Shown here piece by piece: positions 17,986 to 25,981 of a stretch of 64,000 bases of DNA. The stretch's first letter is position 1, and each line of letters begins with the position of its first letter. Source of the DNA: JAFGDI01 sp963662515 (lineage in GTDB: Bacteria > Planctomycetota > Phycisphaerae > Sedimentisphaerales > SM23-30). The notes beneath the pieces are model-generated. The model saw only the letters and a program-made list of their open reading frames with translations. It searched no databases and was not told where the DNA came from. A program made the position numbers and the translations under genes. Location of the stretch: the NCBI GenBank assembly GCA_963662515.1, contig OY759675.1:2170001-2234000 (forward strand), given 5' to 3'.

Positions 17986-20079
17986 CTATTTTGCCATTAT
18001 TTCCAAAAGGTTGATACGGTCATCGGTCCAGGGCGTTACAGTACGCGGTATTGAGTTTATTTTTTCAGCCTTAATAGCCGGTGTAGCAATCACATCGGCA
18101 TCAGAACAAAGCAGAACCCAATTGCTGGTAAAAGTAGCCGTTTCATCGCCATCATCGGAAACCCAGGCACTATTAAGGCCTGCATCTGAGGCCAGAGACA
18201 AAACCAGAGCGGGCAGATCAAGGTGATTATTCGAGAGATGAAAGGCCAAAATGCCATCAGGAGCCAGATGCTGCTGGTATATCTGGAGAGCCTCTTTTGT
18301 CAGCAGGTGCACAGGCACAGAGTCGCTGGAGAATGCATCAATTATAAGCAGATCAAAGCACTGTTTTTGTTGACGGGCCATTACCAGACGCGCATCTCCA
18401 AGATAGATATCATAATGTGAGCCGGCGAAATCGCTCAGAAATGTAAACCATTTATCATTAGCCGCCAGAGCAATAACATCAGGGTTTATTTCATAAAAAG
18501 CAAAAATATCGCCGGGCTTACTATATGTTGCCACGGTACCCACCCCCAGTCCAATAACACCTATCTTACGGTTTTGCTTTTGCTCTATAGCATTAAAGGC
18601 GAGCCCCGCCCCACTATGATAACCGTAATAAGCTGTAGGGGTCTTTCTTTTTGATGGGTCAGTAAATTGAATACCATGATAGGTTGTGCCATGCTGAAGA
18701 ATAAGACGCTCATCAGCATTGCCTTCATCTTCCAGCCAGAGCGTAAGTGTTCCAAAGAAATTTCGACTGAACAAAACAGCCGAACGATTCCCCATACCAA
18801 CTGGCTTTGCAGTTAAAATGAAGGTAAGAGAAATAGCTGCAATGATCACAGTCCAGACAACCCGTCGCCTGACAGGGATCCTGTCCTGCACATCAGCCAG
18901 AATAGTAAGTAAAATACCTGTGAGAAGCCCCAGATTCAGCTCCATATCGGTTTTGAAGATAAGCGGAGCTACAACAGCAACAAAGAAACCACCTAAACAG
19001 CCGCCAGCAGCAATGTAAAGATAATAACCCGTTACCGCCCCGTTTTTCGGTCGGAGCATATATAACTGACCATGACAGACCATACAGCAGGTAAACAATA
19101 AGGCACAATACGATAATATCTGGACCATTATTCCGCAATCAGCAAAATGCAGTTGCAGCCAGATGGTGAAAACTATCGAGATAATGAGAAGAAGAAGATA
19201 GAATGAGTGATAATACCAGCGGTGACTGTCAAAACAGATGATAAATGTTAGTAAATATATGCTCAAAGGCAATATCCAGAGAAATGGAATTGCTGCAATA
19301 TCCTGAGTAATACGGCTGGTAATAGCAAGTAATTCGACCGATGCAACCGCAGGAAATGCCAGCCAGAAAAAAGCTCTGAAAGCAGATACTCTGCAATTAT
19401 CAGACTGCATTTGCTTAGTGTCATAGAGCAACAAAGATGTATTTCTGAGATACCTGACAACCATCAAGCTACATAACATAATCAGGGCAATAAAACCGGC
19501 CATTAGCCACGACCAGCCATAGACCTGACTCATTCGCCCTGAAAAAGGTTCAATAAAGAACGGATAACCCAGCAAGGCAAGTAAAGAGCCAGTATTACTC
19601 AGTGCATAAAGTCTGAATGGGCTTTTGCCTGGCAGACAAAGACCAAACCAGCTTTGCATAAGCGGTCCGGTAGCGGCCAGAAGCATATATGGACCTCCAA
19701 CCGCCAAAGATAATAAAATAAGAATACTTGAAACAGGCTGGCTGCCTGATTGACCTGCCAGACTGCTATCTGGCAATGCAGGAAGAGACAATAAACATAG
19801 CAAAGCCAGAGTGCAATGAATAAGAACCTGTATAAAAGGTTTGAAAAAATAGGTAAGCAAATGAGCATATAGGTAGCCAGCCAATAGTAAAACCTGGAAT
19901 AAAAGCATACAGGTTGTCCAGACTGCCGGGGTGCCTCCAAACCAGGGTAAAATAAAACGCCCCATGATTGGCTGCACGACAAAAAGCAAAAAAGCACCAC
20001 AAAATACCGTTAAGGCAAAAAAGATCAGCAATGACTTATTTGCTTGTATTTTAGTATCAGACATATTCGATATATTCAA
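17986..20079 (-). CDS. Fused MFS-like membrane / spermidine-synthase-like protein
   Basis: 697 aa in two parts. Residues about 15-430 hold about a dozen hydrophobic helices (LLIFFALTVFCGAFLLFVVQ at the start, then YLYAHLLTYFF and others). The C-terminal ~200 residues form a spermidine-synthase-type methyltransferase fold (IGVIGLGVGTVATYSKPGDI with the GxGxG nucleotide loop, FYEINPDVIAL with the acidic ribose contact, then YLGDARLVMA and LLIIDAFSSDSVPVHLL). This is the known fused MFS/spermidine synthase family found in many bacteria. It sits in the inner membrane and probably transfers an aminopropyl or methyl group to a lipid or exported molecule, but the reaction is not established. It reads away from the PEP-CTERM gene and lies 29 bp downstream of rmuC on the same strand. 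Confidence 0.88.
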   Translation of the reverse strand: MNISNMSDTKIQANKSLLIFFALTVFCGAFLLFVVQPIMGRFILPWFGGTPAVWTTCMLLFQVLLLAGYLYAHLLTYFFKPFIQVLIHCTLALLCLLSLPALPDSSLAGQSGSQPVSSILILLSLAVGGPYMLLAATGPLMQSWFGLCLPGKSPFRLYALSNTGSLLALLGYPFFIEPFSGRMSQVYGWSWLMAGFIALIMLCSLMVVRYLRNTSLLLYDTKQMQSDNCRVSAFRAFFWLAFPAVASVELLAITSRITQDIAAIPFLWILPLSIYLLTFIICFDSHRWYYHSFYLLLLIISIVFTIWLQLHFADCGIMVQILSYCALLFTCCMVCHGQLYMLRPKNGAVTGYYLYIAAGGCLGGFFVAVVAPLIFKTDMELNLGLLTGILLTILADVQDRIPVRRRVVWTVIIAAISLTFILTAKPVGMGNRSAVLFSRNFFGTLTLWLEDEGNADERLILQHGTTYHGIQFTDPSKRKTPTAYYGYHSGAGLAFNAIEQKQNRKIGVIGLGVGTVATYSKPGDIFAFYEINPDVIALAANDKWFTFLSDFAGSHYDIYLGDARLVMARQQKQCFDLLIIDAFSSDSVPVHLLTKEALQIYQQHLAPDGILAFHLSNNHLDLPALVLSLASDAGLNSAWVSDDGDETATFTSNWVLLCSDADVIATPAIKAEKINSIPRTVTPWTDDRINLLEIMAK

Positions 20080-20108
20080 GGGCAGGTCCTCTGCTATCTT
20101 CTAATGTG

Positions 20109-21539
20109 TCAGGACAATTCCTGGTTTATAATCTTTGCAGACTCGGTTATCTGCTTTAACTCAGGTAATTGCTTCTTTGAATTTACACCCAGCTCATTAA
20201 ACCGCCTGGCTGATACCAGAACACGAGATTCGAGCGTCCCAACCGAGCTGTTATAGCCGGAGACAGCCTTTTCCAGGCCATCACGAACTTTATCAAAATG
20301 ACTGGCCAAAAGACAAATGCGTTCGTACAGTTCTTGCCCCAGATCACTAATGCGTCTGGCATTCTCTGCTACTTTTTCCTGACGCCAGCCATACGCAACG
20401 GCTTTCAGCATAGCGATAAGGGTAGTAGGTGTAGCAATAATAATATTTCTTTCTATACCATATTCTATCAATTGAGGGTCCCGTTCCAGAGCGGCACTGA
20501 AAAATGCTTCTCCTGGAATGAATAAAACAGCGAATTCCGGACTTCCATCATAATTAGCCCAGTACGATTTCTGTCCGAGCTGCTTGAAATGTTCACGAAC
20601 CTGCCGGGAATGATCCTGCATTAGTTTTTCTTTCTGCTGAGGATCAGCAACCTGACTGGCAGAAAGATATGCATCAAGCGATACTTTCGAGTCAACTACA
20701 ATAGTCTTATCGCCTGGCAGCTTAACAATCATGTCAGGTCTTTGCAGTTTACCCTCACCATCTCTGACACTGTCCTGAGTTACAAAATCACAATATTCCA
20801 GCATTCCAGCCAGTTCCGCAACCCTTTGCAGCTGCATTTCCCCCCATCTACCCCGCCCTTCTGGCCTGCGCAGGGCCTGAACGAGACTGGCAGTTTCCGT
20901 ATTAAGCAGCTTTTGTCCTTCTGATAGATTTTTAACCTGCTCAGCCAGTCCAATATAAGCCTGATTTCTGCTTTTTTCCAGTTCACGGAGCTGCAAATCA
21001 ACCTTTGATAGAGTTTCTTTCATCGGATTGATCATTTTATCACCGGCGATCTCAACAAAAGACTGGGTATTATTCTTCAAAGCATCAGCAGATATGGCCT
21101 TGAAGGTTTCAGTCAGCTCCTGACGGGCCGACTGTAACAGCTCTATCTTTTCCTGGGCATTTTTCACAGATTCCTGAGCTTTTGCCTGAATCTGAGCCAG
21201 CTCCTGCTTAAGTGCAATTATCTCCAGCTGGGAATCTCTGTACTGCTTTTCGAGTACACCAAATTGTTCAGCAGCTTTCTGGGCGGCACTGCGTAACTCA
21301 ATTTCCCGCTGCAATTTATCATTGAGGTCAGATATTTCCAGCCTGCTTTTTTCACGATCAGATACAAGCTCGCTTATTCTGGCATCTCGATCAGATATTT
21401 GCCGATCAGCAACAGCCTGAGCAGCGTTTAACCTTTCTGCAGCAATCAGGGCTAATGCATTCTGCTTACTGCGCAGGAGAAAGAAACAACAGGCAAAACC
21501 AATTAATGCACCAATAAAAATATATAAAAAGTCTATCAT
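20109..21539 (-). CDS. rmuC: DNA recombination protein RmuC
   Basis: 476 aa. An N-terminal membrane anchor (MIDFLYIFIGALIGFACCFF) is followed by a long coiled coil (residues about 30-190, rich in Ala, Glu, Gln and Lys) and then the conserved nuclease-like RmuC core (RRPEGRGRWGEMQLQRVAEL, then DMIVKLPGDKTIVVDSKVSL and IPGEAFFSAALERDPQLIEY). RmuC limits recombination between inverted repeats, with a fold related to restriction nucleases. It precedes the MFS/spermidine-synthase gene by 29 bp and follows the RNase HII-like gene by 52 bp, so these three are probably one minus-strand transcript. Confidence 0.94.
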   Translation of the reverse strand: MIDFLYIFIGALIGFACCFFLLRSKQNALALIAAERLNAAQAVADRQISDRDARISELVSDREKSRLEISDLNDKLQREIELRSAAQKAAEQFGVLEKQYRDSQLEIIALKQELAQIQAKAQESVKNAQEKIELLQSARQELTETFKAISADALKNNTQSFVEIAGDKMINPMKETLSKVDLQLRELEKSRNQAYIGLAEQVKNLSEGQKLLNTETASLVQALRRPEGRGRWGEMQLQRVAELAGMLEYCDFVTQDSVRDGEGKLQRPDMIVKLPGDKTIVVDSKVSLDAYLSASQVADPQQKEKLMQDHSRQVREHFKQLGQKSYWANYDGSPEFAVLFIPGEAFFSAALERDPQLIEYGIERNIIIATPTTLIAMLKAVAYGWRQEKVAENARRISDLGQELYERICLLASHFDKVRDGLEKAVSGYNSSVGTLESRVLVSARRFNELGVNSKKQLPELKQITESAKIINQELS

Positions 21540-21591
21540 AGAATGATCCTAATAGCGTCCCTGTCATATTCGAGTATATAAAGATGATATG

Positions 21592-22572
21592 CTATTTAAT
21601 TCTTACCAGCCTTTTTTCAATGGCGGGAGGCGGATATTGCCCTGCCTGACGCAGGTCATTGAGAAATCGATTCCCATCCTGATAATAGCCTGCAGTCGGC
21701 TTCAGTTCTGGAATGAATTGCTGGAAATATAAATTGATTTGTTCGATCAACATTTCACGAGTAAGTTTGCTGGCCATAGATGCCAGTGAGACTGGCAACT
21801 GCTTTTGATCTCCTTTAGCTATAAAATGGATCTTCATAGCTCTGTCACCCTCAATTATGTGATAGCTGCTCACCTGCTGTGTTTGTTTAAGTTCATTGAG
21901 CCTGGCATAAGGGAAAAGTTTTTGCAATTTATCACGATAATTAGCTCTTCCACCCTGTTTATCAACAATAATATTGAGCTTGTCATAGCCAAAGCATTCC
22001 CAGGCATAATAAATATGCTGACAGGCCAGATTAAAAAGGACAACGGCTTTATTCCCTGTAAGCTCAACCTGTTGATTATATTCCATAACATCTAAAGGTA
22101 TCGTTTTAATGTATTCGATAGAAACCGAAGCTTTTTTCATGGCTCGCCAAAGACAACTGGCCGCAATAGCCGTATCGGAGCGATCATAGCAAATTTTGCT
22201 ATCCAGTAGCTGGGCATACCAGGGATAGTCGTTAAACTGCTTAAAATTGTCGTATTTCAAAAAGGTAAGATAATCGCGAATAGTTCCTGGGAAATCCATT
22301 TGAGCTGCAGAATCAGAGGCAGCCGCCCGAGCGGCAAAAACACTTCGAGCTAAAAGTGAATAATCACCTACAGTATTATGTAGCTTTTTGCTATCATTAA
22401 TGATAACCCTGCCTTTGCTGCCAGTTTTAGCCAAAGCAACCCCTGTCTCAAGCAGTTGCCAAAGCGACTGAGATAACATATCATCAGGCAGTGAAAAAGC
22501 CGCCGAAGAAACTACCAGAGGGCCTAATAAAGGCCCATACCCAGCTTCGTCTATTCCTACAATTATAGCCAT
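21592..22572 (-). CDS. RNase HII/HIII-like protein
   Basis: 326 aa, much longer than standard RNase HII (about 200). The start is typical (AIIVGIDEAGYGPLLGPLVV, with the catalytic Asp-Glu in DEAG). Later segments match the family logic: NIIVDKQGGRANY for the second acidic patch and VSLASMASKLTREMLIEQ for the helix that contains the Ala-Ser-x-x-Ser-Lys motif. RNase HII cuts the RNA strand of RNA-DNA hybrids and removes single ribonucleotides from DNA. The middle (about 90 residues) is an insertion not seen in the common form, so a changed specificity is possible. It is followed on the same strand by rmuC. Confidence 0.78.
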   Translation of the reverse strand: MAIIVGIDEAGYGPLLGPLVVSSAAFSLPDDMLSQSLWQLLETGVALAKTGSKGRVIINDSKKLHNTVGDYSLLARSVFAARAAASDSAAQMDFPGTIRDYLTFLKYDNFKQFNDYPWYAQLLDSKICYDRSDTAIAASCLWRAMKKASVSIEYIKTIPLDVMEYNQQVELTGNKAVVLFNLACQHIYYAWECFGYDKLNIIVDKQGGRANYRDKLQKLFPYARLNELKQTQQVSSYHIIEGDRAMKIHFIAKGDQKQLPVSLASMASKLTREMLIEQINLYFQQFIPELKPTAGYYQDGNRFLNDLRQAGQYPPPAIEKRLVRIK

Positions 22573-22662
22573 AGTAAGGCATTATAACATAAATCCATAA
22601 ACTGACTAGGGAAAAACCTCAGGGTATCTGGCCAGGGCATACTTATTGTAAGAGATTTATTA

Positions 22663-24387
22663 TCAGTGATTTACGATATAGAGCAAATCGCCAACGGCAT
22701 CTTGCATATTTGTAACCTGATTAATAAGTGTATCGGAAGAAGAAGAGAAATTCCTGGTTTCCAAAGCATATTGCCTGATTACGCTATCAATAACTGCCAC
22801 TGTGGAATTTAACTGGCTAATGCCAGTAGCCTGTTCTTTAGAAGCATTTGCAATTTCAGTCAGAAAAGAAGCGACTTTGCGGGCACTTTCTCCAACATTG
22901 GTAAAAGTCTCTCCTGCCTTTTGGGCTAATTCCGAACCACTATTGACCCGGGCTATGGTCGTATCAATAAGATTTGCGGTACTGTCAGCTGCCTGGGCCG
23001 ACCTCATAGCCAGATTTCTTACCTCTTCAGCCACAACGGCAAACCCTTTGCCGGATTCACCAGCTCTGGCTGCTTCAACAGCAGCATTTAGAGCCAGTAG
23101 GTTAGTCTGAAATGCTATCTCATCAATAGCCTTGACAATTTTCGCTGTTTCTTCACTGGCCTTGTTTATGCCGGCCATAGATGTAATTAATTGCTCCATT
23201 GATTCGGCAGTAGTAACCACTACATTATTAGTTTGACTCATATACTTATCAGCCATATCAGCACTCTGAGCATTATTCTGTGTCATAGAAAGCATTTCTG
23301 CCAGAGCAGCTGAGGTCTCCTGCACTGAACTGGCCTGACGACTGGCACCCTGAGCAAGTGATTCACTGGAATTTGCAATTTCACAGGCTGCACGAGCTAC
23401 CAGATCTGTACCATTTTTAATCGTATCAGCGATCCGGCGTATAGAGTCTGCCAGAGAGCGAATAAGAATAAAAGACATAATTATATAAATAACTATGCTT
23501 GAACATACTACTATCAACATAATGGTTATTGCTGCTTGTTTTTTACTCTGAATATCAAGTTCAACATCATCAATAATATCATTAGTAATATTTAATACCT
23601 GATCGCCAGAAAGATCAAGCTGCCTGATAATTTCATTTTGTTTACTGGTTAAAGCCAGAGAATCACCAATATATATAAGGAATTTATCCATAGACTCAGA
23701 TACTTCAACAGCACGAACTACATAGTCATCATTTTTAAGCGCCCGGGTAAATTCTGTCAGCGAAGATATATAAGATTGGGCATAGCCGCTTGATATTTCT
23801 TTGAATCTGTCAACATAGATTATATCACCAGAAGCCATAAACTGATTCTGCAAATTTTGTAATTGCATGAATATTATTTTACATTCACGAATAACAACAA
23901 ACATATCGCGTTCGTCAGCAGAGAGGTCTTCTCCTTCCATCTGCAACTGCGATTGCTTTTCATCCAACTGTAATTTTAGATAGTCTAATTGTTTAAGTGA
24001 AAGTTCCAAAGGTTCAGTAAGTTTAACTGAAAGTTTATTAATATCATTGTGAACCGTAACTATATTATCAAAATACTTGCGATACTGTCTATATTGCTCT
24101 TCGAGCACCTTAGCTTTTTCTAAAGCTAACTGATTGCTGATCTGTGAAATTGAAGTTAATACCGCATCTGAACTGGTGTAGAAATTATCACATAACTCTT
24201 TGCTGTAGAATTGCATATAAGTTTTTTCGACAAGTCTGTTTTTCTGAATAAAGCTACCTATTGCATTTATTTCATTTTTTAGTTCCTGACCACGATCGAT
24301 ACCATTAAAACTCAATAAACCAGTAAAACATACAGCAATTATTACTGATATAGAAAAGCACACAAAAAGCATTAACTTCTTCTTCAT
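22663..24387 (-). CDS. Methyl-accepting chemotaxis protein
   Basis: 574 aa. The N-terminus has a membrane segment (LMLFVCFSISVIIAVCFTGL). A helical periplasmic region runs to about residue 285, and a second membrane segment follows (AAITIMLIVVCSSIVIYIIM). The long cytoplasmic signalling domain has the conserved tip EIAFQTNLLALNAAVEAARA, followed by GKGFAVVAEEVRNLA. It would bind a signal outside and control CheA/CheW inside. A secreted Cache protein is encoded just upstream on the same strand, separated by 140 bp that contain a 15-bp perfect hairpin. Which signal it senses is unknown. Confidence 0.93.
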   Translation of the reverse strand: MKKKLMLFVCFSISVIIAVCFTGLLSFNGIDRGQELKNEINAIGSFIQKNRLVEKTYMQFYSKELCDNFYTSSDAVLTSISQISNQLALEKAKVLEEQYRQYRKYFDNIVTVHNDINKLSVKLTEPLELSLKQLDYLKLQLDEKQSQLQMEGEDLSADERDMFVVIRECKIIFMQLQNLQNQFMASGDIIYVDRFKEISSGYAQSYISSLTEFTRALKNDDYVVRAVEVSESMDKFLIYIGDSLALTSKQNEIIRQLDLSGDQVLNITNDIIDDVELDIQSKKQAAITIMLIVVCSSIVIYIIMSFILIRSLADSIRRIADTIKNGTDLVARAACEIANSSESLAQGASRQASSVQETSAALAEMLSMTQNNAQSADMADKYMSQTNNVVVTTAESMEQLITSMAGINKASEETAKIVKAIDEIAFQTNLLALNAAVEAARAGESGKGFAVVAEEVRNLAMRSAQAADSTANLIDTTIARVNSGSELAQKAGETFTNVGESARKVASFLTEIANASKEQATGISQLNSTVAVIDSVIRQYALETRNFSSSSDTLINQVTNMQDAVGDLLYIVNH

Positions 24388-24482
24388 TGAATAATCTCTC
24401 TAACCCTATAATGAACAAACACTAACAACAATACTACACCAGCATTGGCAAGATATTAAGACATTATGGTGAATATAAATTG

Positions 24483-24519
24483 CCGCTGGAGATATATCTA
24501 TGCCATATATCTCCAGCGG
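24483..24519 (-). terminator. 15-bp perfect intercistronic stem-loop
   Basis: CCGCTGGAGATATAT (24483-24497) and ATATATCTCCAGCGG (24505-24519) pair perfectly around a 7-nt loop (CTATGCC). It lies between the Cache gene and the chemoreceptor gene. There is no T-run on the minus strand after it, so it is more likely an mRNA-stabilising or partial-termination hairpin than a full terminator. Confidence 0.65.
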
Positions 24520-24527
24520 GTGGGTAA

Positions 24528-25112
24528 TTACTCACCAGTAAGTTTAGCTACTTCTTCATCACTCATATCATATACACCGCAACCTATGACAACTTCTGTG
24601 CCATCTTGCATTTTACACAGCTTAACGAAAGATACTTTAAGAGATGATTCTGATTCACCTGGTTTAGGCCAAAGATAAGACACCCAACCCTGACCTTTTT
24701 CCCTTGCAATTTTATTCATTTCGGCAAAAAACAATTTGCCTTTCTTATCTTTTAGGCCAATAAGTCTTTTGCCCTCCATTTTATACTTTATTGGATGCAT
24801 AAGCATAACACCTTCCATATCATGTACCCATATATAAGTACCGGCAAAGATAAACTCACTGTCTTTACCTTTGAAACTGGCAAATGCATCCTGCCCTTTT
24901 TCGGTAAGTAAGCTGCTGGCTTTTGTAACTTTGTCAATTATCATTTGTGCAGTTGGTTTTATTTTGGCACTGGCAGCAGCTGCGGCTTCACCTTCTTGCG
25001 ATATTTTTTCTTTAGCGGCATCATCAACCTCATCTGCATAAACACATACAGGTGTAACCGCCAGAGAAAGAGACATTACTAACAACATGATTGTTCTTCT
25101 CACTAAAATCAT
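24528..25112 (-). CDS. Secreted single Cache-domain protein
   Basis: 194 aa. A signal peptide (TIMLLVMSLSLAVTPVCVYA) is followed by a Cache-type sensor domain. Typical phrases are YIWVHDMEGVMLMHPIKYKM, LIGLKDKKGKLFFAEMN, and GQGWVSYLWPKPGESE, the last common in Cache_2 domains. Cache domains bind small ligands in the periplasm, normally as part of a receptor. Here the domain stands alone and is encoded just upstream of a chemoreceptor, so it may deliver a ligand to that receptor or tune it. That partnership is an inference from order only. Confidence 0.82.
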   Translation of the reverse strand: MILVRRTIMLLVMSLSLAVTPVCVYADEVDDAAKEKISQEGEAAAAASAKIKPTAQMIIDKVTKASSLLTEKGQDAFASFKGKDSEFIFAGTYIWVHDMEGVMLMHPIKYKMEGKRLIGLKDKKGKLFFAEMNKIAREKGQGWVSYLWPKPGESESSLKVSFVKLCKMQDGTEVVIGCGVYDMSDEEVAKLTGE

Positions 25113-25981
25113 TTATTCTTCTCCATTAAAACAAAGTAATAATTAACCAATTTCTTGGAGGTTGTATCCGTTCTTTTGACAAGACACTTTAATGTCTTAA
25201 AAAATCAGCCGAACATCAATCAGGTTGCAATGAAACATAATAGACCAACATGTATTAAAATCGATAAACAATGGCTACCCCAATCATCTACTGAGATTAT
25301 ATAGCAAAAAGGAAATGAAGTTCCATAATCAAATAATTATACCGAAGAGCTGGCTAAGGAATACTATTTTGCAAAATATTAAAGGCAAACAGAAAAAAAA
25401 TAATACCACACTCAGACCACCGTACAGTACAAGATCGCAAATTTATCACAATATTTTTTTTCAGACAACTCGATACGATATTATTGGACCTGCCTCCTGA
25501 TCCTACTTTACAGTATTTTACACCCATAAAATGCTGATAGAATGTGATAAATCGCAGAAATAGACATATCAAGCCGAATCAATAATACAATTATATCTAA
25601 AAGATACTTATTGTTGACCTTTTGTAACTTAATGCTTCAAACAATTGTGCGTTTTTAGCCAAAAATAATGCTGGAAACAATCTTAATATATGTTAGAATT
25701 GTTCCGATTAACAGAGTAATTGCCTGATGTGCCATTATGGTTTATCAGACAAAGAGTTAAGCAGGAGAATCCATAGTCTCCAACACCTGTTGATAGTACC
25801 GGTTTTACAATAAGCATATAAATGATGTTGGTGGCTCTAACCAAAATGGGCACACCTGCGGCAAGCGGCGATTAAACTGGCTCGAATATAAATTATTTCC
25901 GAGTACAAATCAAAATAATTTATATATTATGGCAGCGAGTATTAAAATCCAAATAATTTAGTATTAGTTAAGGATAGCGAC
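25113..25981. other. Long divergent intergenic region with pilM leader
   Basis: 869 bp with no gene that I can support. The half next to the Cache gene is AT-rich and without clear signals. The half next to pilM has several small stems: GGAGA/TCTCC near 25765-25780, CAACA/TGTTG near 25780-25795, and a 13-bp perfect inverted repeat, ATATAAATTATTT (25886-25898) with AAATAATTTATAT (25913-25925). This could be a structured leader of the pilM operon. I see no match to a known riboswitch. Confidence 0.4.
25886..25925 (+). promoter_or_regulatory. 13-bp perfect AT-rich inverted repeat ahead of pilM
   Basis: ATATAAATTATTT (25886-25898) and AAATAATTTATAT (25913-25925) pair perfectly around a 14-nt loop, 56 bp before the pilM start. 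It may be an operator or a leader hairpin. Confidence 0.45.
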
